From Sulfurospirillum deleyianum DSM 6946 (GTDB taxonomy: Bacteria; Campylobacterota; Campylobacteria; Campylobacterales; Sulfurospirillaceae): 64,000 bases of DNA. Where the stretch lies: NCBI RefSeq assembly GCF_000024885.1, contig NC_013512.1, positions 248,001 to 312,000 of the forward strand, written 5' to 3'. A program made the position numbers and the translations under genes. Position 1 is the first letter of the stretch, and the number at the start of each line of letters is the position of its first letter. Of the stretch, positions 47,908 to 58,182 are shown piece by piece. The notes below the pieces were generated by a model. The model did not search any database. It was not told the origin of the DNA and worked only from the letters and a program-made list of their open reading frames with translations.

Positions 47908-49404
47908 ATGGTGTACAGTAAACCCGTCTATCAATCACAGTATGAGAATTTTATTGGGGGTGAGTGGATTGCTCCTATCAATGGTGAGTATTTTGACAAT
48001 CTTTCTCCTGTCGATGGAGAACTTTTAACGAAGATTCCTCGCTCAAGTACGGCCGATGTTGATGCTGCCGTGGCAGCCGCAAAGAAGGCATTTGAGAGCT
48101 ATAAACATTTTTCAGTCATTCAAAGAAGTGACATGCTCAATAAGATTGCCGATAAAATAGAGGCAAATTTAGAGTTTTTAGCGATTTCTGAAACCTTAGA
48201 TAATGGAAAGGCTGTTCGTGAAACTTTAGCAGCAGATTTGCCTTTGGTGGTCGATCATTTTCGCTACTTTGCCTCAGTGATTCGTAGTGAAGCAGGAAGC
48301 GTGGCAGATTTGGATGAAAATACCATCTCACAAGAGGTTTATGAGCCACTGGGTGTTGTTGCGCAAATTATTCCGTGGAATTTTCCACTTTTAATGGCGG
48401 CATGGAAGATTGCTCCAGCTTTGGCTGCTGGAAACTGCGTGGTGATTAAACCTGCGAGTGCGACACCTTTATCTATTTTACTTTTGATGGAGACGATTCA
48501 AGAGGTCTTGCCCAAAGGGGTGATCAATGTCATCAACGGTGCAGGTGGAAAAATCGGTAAACATCTCTCCACCCACCCTGACATTAAAAAAGTAGGCTTT
48601 ACAGGAGAGACAACCACGGGTCAGCTGATTATGCAGTATGCTACTGAAAATATCATTCCTTCAACCCTTGAGTTAGGAGGTAAATCACCCAATATTTTCT
48701 TTCCCTCTGTGATGGCACACGATGATGACTTTTTGGATAAAGCGATTGAAGGACTTGTTTTATTTGCGTTTAACAGCGGCGAAGTGTGCACATGCCCATC
48801 ACGTGCACTGATACATGAGTCTATTTATGAGCCTTTTATGAAACGGGTTTTGGAGAGAGTTAAAGCGATTAGTCAAGAGAATCCTTTGGATGCAACCACA
48901 AGAATGGGGGCACAAGCCTCACTTAATCAAAAAGAGAAAATTTTGGAGTACATTCGCATTGGAAAAGAAGAGGGGGCGCAGTGTTTAATCGGTGGTGAAG
49001 CCTATGAAAACAAAACTTATCCCAAAGGAAATTACATTCAGCCCACCATCTTTAAAGGGCACAATAAAATGCGCATTTTCCAAGAAGAGATTTTTGGACC
49101 AGTGCTTTGTGTTACCACATTTAAAGATGAGGCAGAAGCTCTCTCTATTGCCAATGACACCATTTATGGTTTAGGCTCAGGCGTTTGGTCTAGGGATATG
49201 CATGAAATCCACCGTATGTCACGTGGCATTGAAGCGGGTCGTGTGTGGGTGAATTGCTATCATCTCTATCCTTCTCATGCCTCGTTTGGAGGGTATAAAA
49301 AATCAGGTATTGGGCGAGAAACCCATATGATGATGCTCAATGCGTATCGTCACACTAAAAATATCTTAACCTCTTTTACCCAAAAACCTTTAGGATTTTT
49401 TTAA
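47908..49404 (+). CDS. NAD(P)-dependent aldehyde dehydrogenase
   Basis: 498 residues from the ATG at 47908 (AAGGAAAGG at 47891-47899; a GTG at 47899 lies in the binding site itself). Motifs: PWNFPLLMAAWKIAPALAAGN, GFTGETTTG, LELGGKSPNIF (general base Glu) and SGEVCTCPSR (catalytic Cys). Resembles the AldB/acetaldehyde type. The adjacent DUF779 gene is the usual companion of this type. Confidence 0.93.
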   Translation: MVYSKPVYQSQYENFIGGEWIAPINGEYFDNLSPVDGELLTKIPRSSTADVDAAVAAAKKAFESYKHFSVIQRSDMLNKIADKIEANLEFLAISETLDNGKAVRETLAADLPLVVDHFRYFASVIRSEAGSVADLDENTISQEVYEPLGVVAQIIPWNFPLLMAAWKIAPALAAGNCVVIKPASATPLSILLLMETIQEVLPKGVINVINGAGGKIGKHLSTHPDIKKVGFTGETTTGQLIMQYATENIIPSTLELGGKSPNIFFPSVMAHDDDFLDKAIEGLVLFAFNSGEVCTCPSRALIHESIYEPFMKRVLERVKAISQENPLDATTRMGAQASLNQKEKILEYIRIGKEEGAQCLIGGEAYENKTYPKGNYIQPTIFKGHNKMRIFQEEIFGPVLCVTTFKDEAEALSIANDTIYGLGSGVWSRDMHEIHRMSRGIEAGRVWVNCYHLYPSHASFGGYKKSGIGRETHMMMLNAYRHTKNILTSFTQKPLGFF

Positions 49405-49451
49405 TACCAACGGCACGGGCTTTCCCGTGCTTTTTTTCATAAGGAGTCTTT

Positions 49452-49799
49452 ATGGCATTGCAAAGAGTGGTGGCGACACCTGAAGCGCTAAAAGTGATTG
49501 AACGACTCAAAAAAGAGTATGGCGAACTGGTTTTTAACCAAAGTGGTGGCTGTTGCGATGGTACGGCTCCGATGTGTTATGAAAAAAAAGATTTTCATGT
49601 TCCTTCTCGCAATGTAAAGCTTGGAGAAGTGGGCGGATGTGAATTTTTTATAGATCCTGATCAATTTGAATATTTTCGGTATTGTCAAATTATTTTAGAT
49701 GTTAAAGAGGAGAAGAGTGCGTTTGGTAACTCTTTTTCATTGGAAATTGATGAGGGGTATCAGTTTATTACGCTTTCTCGTCTCTTAGAATCAGAGTAA
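49452..49799 (+). CDS. DUF779 protein, aldehyde-dehydrogenase companion
   Basis: 115 residues. NQSGGCCDGTAPMC is the conserved Cys-rich block of DUF779. The family nearly always lies beside acetaldehyde or alcohol dehydrogenases; its role is unclear. AAGGAG before the ATG. 47 bases after the dehydrogenase. Confidence 0.9.
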   Translation: MALQRVVATPEALKVIERLKKEYGELVFNQSGGCCDGTAPMCYEKKDFHVPSRNVKLGEVGGCEFFIDPDQFEYFRYCQIILDVKEEKSAFGNSFSLEIDEGYQFITLSRLLESE

Positions 49800-49877
49800 A
49801 CATTGTTACATGTAAAAATATCATTATGAAATAGACTCAATTAAAAATGGTAAATATTTTAGGGGATTAAAAAAGAG

Positions 49878-49952
<75 letters not shown>

Positions 49953-49977
49953 ACACTTAATCTGTTAAGAGGTCGAA

Positions 49978-50006
49978 ATTATAGTAAAAAAATATTTGAT
50001 TGTCAA
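49978..50006 (-). promoter_or_regulatory. Consensus sigma-70 promoter for tRNA-Asn
   Basis: Read on the minus strand: TTGACA (50006-50001), 17-base spacer, TATAAT (49983-49978). Both hexamers are perfect, with the start of transcription expected about 20 bases before the tRNA. Confidence 0.88.
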
Positions 50007-50122
50007 GAGATAAATCAAAAAATATAAAAAAAAGTGCGATTGCTTATTTTTACATCATTTCATTCAAGGAAAAGTCAGTCAAAACATAGTACGATTATAA
50101 CCTACACTAATAAGGAGTTATT

Positions 50123-51076
50123 ATGAAAAGGAAACTTGCTCTATTAACACTTGCGGGGGCACTCAGTGTTCCGATGGTGGCTGCTGAATTTATTACCATT
50201 GGTACAGGAAGTGTCACAGGTACGTATTATCCAACGGGTGGTGCGATTTGTCAAATGGTCAATAAAAACAAAAAAGAGACCAACATTCGTTGTTCTGTGG
50301 AATCCACAGGTGGTTCTGTTTACAATGTCAATACCATCAAAGCGGGTGAGCTTGATTTTGGTATTTCGCAAAGTGATACAGCGTATCAGGCTTTTAAAGG
50401 CGAGGGTAAGTTTCAAGGTGCTGCGGCAGTTCCTGAGCTTCGAAGTGCCATAGCAATCTATCCAGAATTGCTTGCGCTTGTTGTGAGTCAAAAATCAGGG
50501 ATTAAGAGTATCACTGATTTAAAAGGTAAAAAGATTAATTTAGACTCCCCCGGTTCGGGCACGCATATGACAGCAGATTTGGTATTTGAAGCGTTTGGTA
50601 TTAAAGCATCTGATCTTGCATTGGCAAATGAGTTAAAAGTAAGCGAAGGTCCTACAATGCTTCAAGACAATCATATTGATGGTTATTTCTTTGTTGCAGG
50701 ACATCCAACAGCGAACATCAAAGATGCGGCAAACTCTGTCGATATCAGCATTGTACCTATCGATGGTCCACAAATTGACGTATTGTTGAAAAAATATCCT
50801 TATTACGCCAAAGGAATCATCTCAGGTTCTTACTATAAAGGTGTTCCGAATGATGTTCCAAGTATTGGTGTGAAAGCGGTTCTTGTCACAAGTACTAAAG
50901 TTAAAGATGAAGTGGTGTATCAAGTGGTGAAAACCATTTTAGACAATTTTGAAAAATTCAAAGAACTCCATCCTTCGTATAAAACAATCACCAAAGAGAG
51001 TTTGTTAGAAGGGTTAAGTATTCCTCAGCATCCAGGTGCGATTAGAGCATTTAAAGAGGCTGGAATTTTAAAATAA
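50123..51076 (+). CDS. TAXI-family TRAP transporter solute-binding protein
   Basis: 317 residues with a signal peptide (cut near VAA-EFI). ITIGTGSVTGTYYPTGGAIC and SPGSGTHMTADLVFEAFG are TAXI signatures. It delivers a solute, often a dicarboxylate, glutamate or similar, to the permease downstream. AAGGAG ribosome binding site; TATAAC at 50096 is a possible -10. Confidence 0.92.
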   Translation: MKRKLALLTLAGALSVPMVAAEFITIGTGSVTGTYYPTGGAICQMVNKNKKETNIRCSVESTGGSVYNVNTIKAGELDFGISQSDTAYQAFKGEGKFQGAAAVPELRSAIAIYPELLALVVSQKSGIKSITDLKGKKINLDSPGSGTHMTADLVFEAFGIKASDLALANELKVSEGPTMLQDNHIDGYFFVAGHPTANIKDAANSVDISIVPIDGPQIDVLLKKYPYYAKGIISGSYYKGVPNDVPSIGVKAVLVTSTKVKDEVVYQVVKTILDNFEKFKELHPSYKTITKESLLEGLSIPQHPGAIRAFKEAGILK

Positions 51077-51083
51077 TTTTTTA

Positions 51084-51113
51084 CATGTAAGGCTTTGAAT
51101 TCAAGGCCTTACA
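51084..51113 (+). repeat. Hairpin joined to a palindrome copy between the TRAP genes
   Basis: The word TTACATGTAA (51081-51090) runs into GTAAGGCTTTGAATTC, which folds on AAGGCCTTAC with one mismatch (51087-51112). It may lower readthrough into the permease, a common way to make more binding protein than permease. Confidence 0.55.
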
Positions 51114-51136
51114 GAGTCATATTAAAGGGTTAATGC

Positions 51137-53212
51137 GTGAAAACACTTGAAGAACGACTGGATGATGCGAAACTCATCAGTGAATTTGAAGGGCACAGAG
51201 ATTTTGAAAGCACAACATGGCAATATTGGTTTGTCGCTGCGATTGCTTTTTGCTGGTCTTTATATCAACTTTATATCGTCATCGATCCAGGAAACAGTGC
51301 TCATGTAAGAGCAATTCACTTGGCTTTTGGTATTGCGTTAGCTTTTTCAATGCATGCGATGAGCAAAAGTATTAAACTTCAATCGGTTATTACATGGTAC
51401 GATTTTGTCATTATGTTGGTAGGTATTGCTGCTGTTTTATACCAATGGTATGCCTATAGAGATCTGGCAATGCGTTCGGGTGCGTGGACACAGACAGATA
51501 TTATCGTGGGAATTGTCACTATTTTAGTCGTACTTGAAGCATCCAGAAGAGTTATGGGGCTTCCATTGATGCTAGCGGCGGTTGTTTTTTTACTGTATGA
51601 TTATTTTGGTCCTTATCTACCCGATATGATTGCACACAAAGGTGCAAGTATCAATAAAATGATGGGACAAATGGTGTTAACCACCGAGGGTATTTTTGGT
51701 GTACCATTGGGTGTGAGTGCAAGTTTTGTCTTTTTATTTGTTTTGTTTGGTTCTTTACTGGATAAAGCAGGGGCAGGTGAATATTTTATTAAAGTTTCTT
51801 ATACGATTTTGGGTAAATACGATGGAGGTCCTGCTAAAGCAGCGGTTGCGGCTTCGGGTATGTTTGGTATGATTTCAGGCTCTTCTATTGCCAATACGGT
51901 AACGGTAGGAACATTTACAATTCCTCTGATGAAGCGTCTTGGGTTTAGTTCACACAAAGCAGCAGCGGTTGAGACGGCAGCTTCGGTTAATGGTCAGTTG
52001 ATGCCTCCTATTATGGGTGCTGCGGCATTTATTATGGCAGAGTTTTTAGGATTAGATTATACGGATATCGTTTTTGCGGCGTTTATCCCTGCTTTTACCT
52101 GTTATGCGGCACTTTTTTATATTGTGCATATTGAAGCCAAAAAACATGGCTTAAAAGGAGAAGATTCTAGTACCTTGGGTCGTACATGGCCTATTTTTAT
52201 TCGAGGTATTCACTATCTGATTCCTATCTTTTTCTTGGTCTATACACTTATTGTTTTACGACAATCAGCACAAAGTGCGGCGTTTAGTGCCATTATGTTT
52301 TTGATGATTATTATGGTCGTTCAAAAACCATTTAAAGCTTACTTAAATAAAGAAAAAATAACCCTTCCTCTTGTGATGGAAGGTTTTGCTGATATTGGAA
52401 ATGGTATGGTTGCGGGTGGTAAAAATATGGTCTCTATCGCCGTTGCAACGGCAGTTGCAGGTATCATCGTAGGGTCTGTAACACTCACAGGAATTGGTTT
52501 GGTTCTTGCTGAGGTGATTGATAATCTCTCTGGAGGTTACATCTTAGGGGTTCTTTTCTTAACAGCATTTGTTTCATTGGTTCTGGGTATGGGGCTTCCA
52601 ACAACTGCCAATTATATTGTTATGGCAGCCTTAACCGCACCAATTATCATGGAATTAGCAGGCAATAGTGGTTATTTGATTCCTACGATTGCGGCGCATA
52701 TGTTTGTTTTTTATTTTGGTATTTTAGCCGATGACACGCCACCTGTGGGAATGGCGGCTTATGCTTCTGCGGCGATTGCAAAGAGTGATCCTATTATTAC
52801 GGGTATTCAGTCGTTTATTTACGATATTCGAACAGCTATCTTGCCGTTTATGTTCTTCTTTAACAATGAGCTTTTACTCATTGGTGGCGTTGATCCAGAA
52901 GATCCTAATGATGCTTCAAAATGGCAGTGGATTACCAATCCTTTCGAAATTGCTCTTATTTTTGGTGGTGCAATTTTGGGTATGTTTGCTTTCACTTCGG
53001 CGACACAGGGATTTATTTTAAGAAAAGTAAACATGATTGAACGAATAAGCTTAATTGTGGTGATTCCATTTTTAATGTTGCCTAAATTGATGGCTGTCAA
53101 ACTTGGATTGCCTAGTCATTATATCTCTTATCTCATTGGTCTTGGCATCTATGGATTTATCTATTTCAATCAGCGCATTCAGTACAAAAAAGCGCAAGCT
53201 CTTCTTGTTTAA
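51137..53212 (+). CDS. Fused TRAP transporter permease (DctQ-DctM type)
   Basis: 691 residues. N-terminal small-subunit part with four helices (about 25-130), then the large DctM part with GSSIANTVTVGTFTIPLMKR and GMGLPTTANYIVMAALTAP, the typical TAXI-TRAP permease segments. Uses the ion gradient to import the solute bound by the preceding protein. GTG start. Confidence 0.93.
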   Translation: MKTLEERLDDAKLISEFEGHRDFESTTWQYWFVAAIAFCWSLYQLYIVIDPGNSAHVRAIHLAFGIALAFSMHAMSKSIKLQSVITWYDFVIMLVGIAAVLYQWYAYRDLAMRSGAWTQTDIIVGIVTILVVLEASRRVMGLPLMLAAVVFLLYDYFGPYLPDMIAHKGASINKMMGQMVLTTEGIFGVPLGVSASFVFLFVLFGSLLDKAGAGEYFIKVSYTILGKYDGGPAKAAVAASGMFGMISGSSIANTVTVGTFTIPLMKRLGFSSHKAAAVETAASVNGQLMPPIMGAAAFIMAEFLGLDYTDIVFAAFIPAFTCYAALFYIVHIEAKKHGLKGEDSSTLGRTWPIFIRGIHYLIPIFFLVYTLIVLRQSAQSAAFSAIMFLMIIMVVQKPFKAYLNKEKITLPLVMEGFADIGNGMVAGGKNMVSIAVATAVAGIIVGSVTLTGIGLVLAEVIDNLSGGYILGVLFLTAFVSLVLGMGLPTTANYIVMAALTAPIIMELAGNSGYLIPTIAAHMFVFYFGILADDTPPVGMAAYASAAIAKSDPIITGIQSFIYDIRTAILPFMFFFNNELLLIGGVDPEDPNDASKWQWITNPFEIALIFGGAILGMFAFTSATQGFILRKVNMIERISLIVVIPFLMLPKLMAVKLGLPSHYISYLIGLGIYGFIYFNQRIQYKKAQALLV

Positions 53213-53220
53213 AATATAAA

Positions 53221-53382
53221 GTGGGTGATTTCACCCACTCTTCTTTATAAGAGTTCTTGCAGAACTCTTAACACGCCTTTAAAGCAAAGCTCTAAAGACT
53301 ACGTTAACACTAAGTTTTCTTAGCCCAAAAGACCGTACACCCTTGGTGCTTTTCCTTCTTGCAAAATGAGTTTTGCAAGAAG
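53221..53382. other. Hairpin-rich intergenic stretch between the TRAP permease and radical SAM genes
   Basis: Three perfect stems in 160 bases: GTGGGTG/CACCCAC (53221-53238), TAAGAGTTCT/AGAACTCTTA with TGC loop (53248-53270), and CTTCTTGCAAAA/TTTTGCAAGAAG with TGAG loop (53355-53382). The first likely ends the TRAP transcript; the last abuts the minus-strand stop at 53384 and can serve that gene. The middle one and the 85 unpaired bases are unexplained. Confidence 0.6.
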
Positions 53383-53383
53383 T

Positions 53384-54295
53384 CTATACGACTTTATAAA
53401 AATCTACCCCTGCGATATTCTTTACATGTAAAACATTCTGAGCAACTAAGTCTTGAAGGTTTTGAAGACTTTGTTCATCAAAACAAAGGGCGATATCTTC
53501 AAAGCTTTGCGGTCTACGTTTGAGAAGGGCTATAATCTCTTCGGGAGAAAAATGACGTTTTTCGGCAATATAATTTTTTTTATAAGCAATCGTTACATGT
53601 AAATCTTTTAATAGCCCTGCTAATTCAATCAACCGCTCCATACTGACACCTTTGACGTCATACGCAGGAGGACGGTCAATCGTTCCTACATCAATGCGAT
53701 CAGGCTGAATTTCTTGGAGAACTTTGTGGAGCGCTTCGAATGCCTCAGTTGTATCGTTTAAGCCTTGAACAACCAAAATTTCAATCACCAATTCACCGTG
53801 ATAGATTTTTCGAAAAGCCTTCATTCCCTCAATAATAGTCTCAATGTAAATCCCTTTATGAGGACGATCGAGTTTTTTAAAACATTTTGGATGTACACAA
53901 TCCAAAGAGAGTTTGACGATATCGAGTTTTGATAGCATAGTTTGAATGGCAGGTTTATCAATCGTTGAGCCATTGGAGAGAATGAGCAGTTTATGCTCTT
54001 TTTTAATCGGAATGATTGCATCAATTAATTCACCCAAATAGGGATATAAGGTTGGTTCACCATTGGCAGTTAATGTAATGACATCAATCGTATGGTGTTT
54101 TTGCAAAGCAATCTTTAGCGCATCCATAATCTCTTGAACAGAAGGGCTATTGGTGGCAGTATCGACTGTTTTTGCCCCTTTAAGTTCACAGTAAAGACAA
54201 TCAAAATTGCACTGTTTCCTATCAGGGCTTAAATCAATACCCAACGATTGTCCAAAACGCCTAGAAGTAATGGGTCCAAAGATAAGAGAGCTCAT
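53384..54295 (-). CDS. Radical SAM protein (COG0731, Fe-S oxidoreductase)
   Basis: 303 residues. LGIDLSPDRKQCNFDCLYCEL has the C-x3-C-x2-C cluster site, followed by TLTANGEPTLYP and LILSNGS. Similar to the TYW1-like radical SAM core but without a flavodoxin part. Substrate unknown. A C-terminal winged-helix-like region (HFSPEEIIALLKRRPQSFEDIA). Two palindrome copies read VLHVK and DLHVT. Confidence 0.85.
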   Translation of the reverse strand: MSSLIFGPITSRRFGQSLGIDLSPDRKQCNFDCLYCELKGAKTVDTATNSPSVQEIMDALKIALQKHHTIDVITLTANGEPTLYPYLGELIDAIIPIKKEHKLLILSNGSTIDKPAIQTMLSKLDIVKLSLDCVHPKCFKKLDRPHKGIYIETIIEGMKAFRKIYHGELVIEILVVQGLNDTTEAFEALHKVLQEIQPDRIDVGTIDRPPAYDVKGVSMERLIELAGLLKDLHVTIAYKKNYIAEKRHFSPEEIIALLKRRPQSFEDIALCFDEQSLQNLQDLVAQNVLHVKNIAGVDFYKVV

Positions 54296-54322
54296 AGAAA
54301 AATCCTTACATGTAAAAAGAGG

Positions 54323-54343
54323 TTGCCCTCTTCATGAGGGCAA
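54323..54343 (-). terminator. Intrinsic terminator of hemE
   Basis: TTGCCCTC/GAGGGCAA around TTCAT. On the minus strand it is followed by CCTCTTTTT, and the T-run continues into a TTACATGTAA copy (54306-54315). Confidence 0.85.
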
Positions 54344-54347
54344 AAGA

Positions 54348-55370
54348 TTAGAGTTTTGTGCGAGATTGAACCTGCTGAATAAAATATTTGGCGTTTTCAA
54401 CAGGAATATCAGGCAAAATACCATGCCCTAAGTTGAAGACATGACGTTCATTTTTCATGACCGAGACAATGTGTGAAATACCCGCATCAATCGCCTCTTT
54501 GCTATAAAGACGGGTTGGTTCCATATTGCCTTGAAGGACATATTTATGCCCTAATTTCTCTTTAGCTAATTCCATTGGCGTTGACCAATCAACCCCAAAA
54601 ACATCAAACTCACCATCAATCTTATCAAGATATCCACTAATGCCTTTAGGAAATAAAATCACAGGGACATGGGGATACTTGCCTTTAAGATAAGCGCTTA
54701 TCTCTTTCATATACGCCCAGCTAAATTCAAAGTAAGCACTTTCCTCAAGTGCCGCTGCCCATGAGTCAAAAATCATCACGACGTCTGCACCACTTTGAAT
54801 CTGACGCTCCATATAGCCTTTTAAGACCTCTGTGACTTTACTGAGTAAAGCATGCATAAACGAAGGATTGGTATAAATGAGTTTTTTCACTAAAGCGTAC
54901 GTCTTCGTTCCTTGCCCTTCAATCATATAGGTCGCAAGTGTCCACGGCGCACCACAAAAACCAATCAGTGCTTTATCGGCTGCGAGTTTGCCTCGAATTA
55001 AGCGAATCGTCTCATACACATACTCTAAACCATTGATTGCTTTTTGAACATCGAGCGCATCAAGGTCAGCTTGATTTTTAATCGGATGTGAAAAAACAGG
55101 ACCTTCGCCTTTTAAAAACTGAAGTTCCATTCCCATTTCTAAAGGCACAACCAAAATATCACTAAATAAAATAGCTGCATCAACCCCTAAAATATCTACA
55201 GGTTGAAGGGTCACTTCACACGCTTTTTGTGGGTCTTTGCACAAAGAGAGAAAATCACCCGCTTGTGCCCTTACTTCCATATATTCTGGCAAATAACGTC
55301 CCGCTTGTCGCATCATCCAAACAGGAGTATAGGGTGTTTTTTTACCCAAACACGCATCAACAAAAATCAT
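54348..55370 (-). CDS. hemE: Uroporphyrinogen decarboxylase
   Basis: 340 residues. [44 protein letters not shown] and [14 protein letters not shown] are diagnostic. Converts uroporphyrinogen III to coproporphyrinogen III in heme synthesis. Abuts the UPF0114 gene with a one-base overlap. Confidence 0.97.
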   Translation of the reverse strand: MIFVDACLGKKTPYTPVWMMRQAGRYLPEYMEVRAQAGDFLSLCKDPQKACEVTLQPVDILGVDAAILFSDILVVPLEMGMELQFLKGEGPVFSHPIKNQADLDALDVQKAINGLEYVYETIRLIRGKLAADKALIGFCGAPWTLATYMIEGQGTKTYALVKKLIYTNPSFMHALLSKVTEVLKGYMERQIQSGADVVMIFDSWAAALEESAYFEFSWAYMKEISAYLKGKYPHVPVILFPKGISGYLDKIDGEFDVFGVDWSTPMELAKEKLGHKYVLQGNMEPTRLYSKEAIDAGISHIVSVMKNERHVFNLGHGILPDIPVENAKYFIQQVQSRTKL

Positions 55371-55879
55371 CAGTGTTTTCCACCTTTATGTAAAAAATAG
55401 AGTCCCAAAGAGAGTGCTAAAATAGATAAAGAGAGGTAGAGCATCTCTAGGGCATCTTTATATTCTGAATGTAAAACACGTTGAAAAAAGCTTACGACCA
55501 AAACCATCACAATGACTTTGGCAATTTTGTCTTTAAGCTCATCAAGGGAGCGTACATACAAAATCTTGTCGCCTCCTGTGCCCTTTGCCACATCAATATC
55601 AGAGATAAAGAGTTCGTAAATACCAAAACCAAAAATCAAAAGCACAACGGCAATCAAGTACAAATCAACAGCACCGATAATTTCTGCAACAATATCCGCA
55701 TGAAAATTTTCTGGATGCAGACCTGTAAAAAAATAAGCATAGACTTGAGTCAGTACGTGGTACAAATCTGCACTTGCGAGTAGAAAAAGGGCAAAGGCAG
55801 AAAGGATACTAAAAATAACCGCCAGAAGCGTTACCATTCTACTGGACCAAAGTCCTTTTTCAAACCATTTCTCTATCAT
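55370..55879 (-). CDS. UPF0114 (YqhA-type) membrane protein
   Basis: 169 residues from the ATG at 55879, which overlaps the asd stop as ATGA; a longer frame would run into asd. Three helices; [20 protein letters not shown] and [19 protein letters not shown] are the family core. Unknown function. Confidence 0.88.
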   Translation of the reverse strand: MIEKWFEKGLWSSRMVTLLAVIFSILSAFALFLLASADLYHVLTQVYAYFFTGLHPENFHADIVAEIIGAVDLYLIAVVLLIFGFGIYELFISDIDVAKGTGGDKILYVRSLDELKDKIAKVIVMVLVVSFFQRVLHSEYKDALEMLYLSLSILALSLGLYFLHKGGKH

Positions 55880-56907
55880 TTTTCTTCTTCTAATTGAATC
55901 CATTTTTGAGCGATTCTTACCGCATTGGTTGCAGCCCCCACACGAATCTGGTCTGCGACACACCACAAATGAAGGACGTTGTCACGGTTGATATCTTTAC
56001 GGATTCTTCCCACATAGGTTTCATTGGTATCGGTTGAGATAATAGGCATTGGATACTCTTTTTTCTCTGGATTATCAATGACAACAACATTTTCTGCGTT
56101 TTTTAAAGCTTCGATAGCTTTTTCTAAATTGACATCGTTTTCAAAATGAATGGTAATCGCCTCAGAGTGGCTTCTCATAACAGGAACACGCACACATGTG
56201 GCACTGATTTCCATTTTTTTACCCAAGATTTTTTGGGTTTCATTGACCATTTTCATCTCTTCTTTCGTGTAAGCATTGTCCATAAAAACGTCAATATGAG
56301 GAATAACATTTAAAGCGATTTGATGCGCAAAAGTTTTAGGTTCACACTGGTCAAGTTTAAAAGCAAAAAAGTCTTGCATTTGGTTGACTAACTCTTCCAT
56401 ACCATTTTTACCAGCACCGCTGACTGCTTGATAGGTTGCAACATCGACACGGGTAATGTTAAAGAGCTCATCTAAAGGTTTTAAAACCTGTACCATTTGA
56501 ATGGTTGAACAGTTTGGGTTGGCAATAATACCTCTATTTTGCCACTGTTCAATATCCGCAGGATTGCATTCAGGAACCACCAAAGGAACATCGGCGTCCA
56601 TTCTAAAATGGCTGGTATTGTCAATCACAACGGCACCCGCTTCGGCTGCATAAGGAGCGTAATGTGCTGAAATGTCACCTCCCGCACTAAAAAATGCGAT
56701 TTCCACATCATTCTCTTCAAATGCTTTTTCAGTGAGTTCTAGCACTTTATACGTTTTGCCTTTTAGTTCAACCTCTAAACCGACACTTTTACGGCTTGCT
56801 AGAGGTATGAGGGTATTGACTGGAAAATCTACCTCTTCTAAAACACGAACCAACTCTTCCCCAACGGCACCCGTAGCTCCAACGATGGCTACATTGTACT
56901 TTTTCAT
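55876..56907 (-). CDS. asd: Aspartate-semialdehyde dehydrogenase
   Basis: 343 residues. GATGAVGEELVRVLEE (NADP site), PNCSTIQM with the catalytic Cys, and SGAGKNGMEEL. Second step of the lysine, threonine and methionine pathway. In Campylobacter it is also next to flgR. Confidence 0.96.
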   Translation of the reverse strand: MKKYNVAIVGATGAVGEELVRVLEEVDFPVNTLIPLASRKSVGLEVELKGKTYKVLELTEKAFEENDVEIAFFSAGGDISAHYAPYAAEAGAVVIDNTSHFRMDADVPLVVPECNPADIEQWQNRGIIANPNCSTIQMVQVLKPLDELFNITRVDVATYQAVSGAGKNGMEELVNQMQDFFAFKLDQCEPKTFAHQIALNVIPHIDVFMDNAYTKEEMKMVNETQKILGKKMEISATCVRVPVMRSHSEAITIHFENDVNLEKAIEALKNAENVVVIDNPEKKEYPMPIISTDTNETYVGRIRKDINRDNVLHLWCVADQIRVGAATNAVRIAQKWIQLEEEK

Positions 56908-56997
56908 TGTTTAACCTTATTATTTTGTATGAGACTTTTTTAATAACCTAATAGGATGAAGGTATTAAGTTATCAAAAAAGTCTATGTTACATGTTA

Positions 56998-58155
56998 TCA
57001 ATAACTATGACGACTCTCTAAAAAAAGATCCTCTTTGCTGATAGCTTCCGCATCACTTAGAATAACAGCTCTTTCAACGACAGAGATGAGTTCTCGAATA
57101 TTTCCTGGCCAAGGATAACGCATCAGTGATTCGATGGCTTCTTCTGAAAAATAGCGTTTTTGCAAACCATACTTTTGAATCACCCTCCCTAAAATGACCT
57201 CACAAATAGGCATAATCTCCTCTTTACGTTGTCTTAATGGAGGAATTTCGATAGGAATGGTATTGAGTCGATAATACAAATCCTCACGGAAACGCCCTTC
57301 TTTGATATTTTTCTGAATATCTGCATTGGTTGCGGAGACAATGCGCACATCAATCGGAATCTCTTTGGTTCCACCCACACGCACCATCACACGTTCTTGA
57401 ATGACACGTAGAAGTTTGGCTTGAAGCATCATGGGCATTTCACCAATTTCATCTAAAAAAAGTGTGCCCCCATGAGCAACTTCAAAATACCCTTTTTTCT
57501 CAGTCGTGGCATCTGTAAATGCCCCTTTTTCATAACCAAAAAGTTCACTTTCTAGTAAATTTTCAGGAATGGCTGCCATATTAATGGCGACAAAAGGGTT
57601 CTTAGCACGTGGAGAGTTTTTGTGAACATAATTCGCAAATAACTCTTTCCCCACACCACTTTCACCTAAGAGTAATACGCTCACATCTGTTTTAGCGGCT
57701 TTTCGTGCCATAAGGAGTGCTTTATCTAAAGCAGGTGAGGTAGCGATAAAATCGTTGCTGGTCTCTTTGAGTGTTTCTATCTTTTCAGGGGTCTCTTTCA
57801 CTTTGCTTCGAATTTTATCGTGTCGTTTAATCGCTTCAACAAGGGTTTCAATCTCAAAGGGTTTGGTTAAAAAGTCTTTGACACCCAAACGTACCGACTC
57901 AATGGCACGGCTAAGCGTTGCATTACCTGTGATAACGATAATATCGTAAAGCCCATCAAGTTTTTTGATAAATTCGATACCATCCATACCTGGCATATTA
58001 ATGTCTGTGACGATTAAATCAACACTAGTGTCAATCTTTTTGAGTGCATCCAAAGCACTTTTGTAGCTCGATATTTTAAATTCTTCATACTCTCCTAGGG
58101 CAATTTCTAGGGATTTTCGCATATTTATATCGTCTTCTACAATGGCAATGTGCAT
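56998..58155 (-). CDS. flgR: Sigma-54-dependent flagellar regulator FlgR, lacking a DNA-binding domain
   Basis: 385 residues: receiver (1-115; phospho-acceptor Asp in LIVTDINMPGMDG) and AAA+ domain with Walker A GESGVGKELFA, the sigma-54 loop as GAFTDA instead of GAFTGA, GGTLFLDEIGEMP and WPGNIREL. The protein stops about 20 residues after the AAA+ domain, so the Fis-type helix-turn-helix is absent, as in Helicobacter pylori FlgR. It activates sigma-54 flagellar promoters after phosphorylation by FlgS. Placed between asd and flgQ. Confidence 0.88.
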   Translation of the reverse strand: MHIAIVEDDINMRKSLEIALGEYEEFKISSYKSALDALKKIDTSVDLIVTDINMPGMDGIEFIKKLDGLYDIIVITGNATLSRAIESVRLGVKDFLTKPFEIETLVEAIKRHDKIRSKVKETPEKIETLKETSNDFIATSPALDKALLMARKAAKTDVSVLLLGESGVGKELFANYVHKNSPRAKNPFVAINMAAIPENLLESELFGYEKGAFTDATTEKKGYFEVAHGGTLFLDEIGEMPMMLQAKLLRVIQERVMVRVGGTKEIPIDVRIVSATNADIQKNIKEGRFREDLYYRLNTIPIEIPPLRQRKEEIMPICEVILGRVIQKYGLQKRYFSEEAIESLMRYPWPGNIRELISVVERAVILSDAEAISKEDLFLESRHSY

Positions 58156-58182
58156 TTTTTAAATGTTCCTGCTAAAAAGGTT

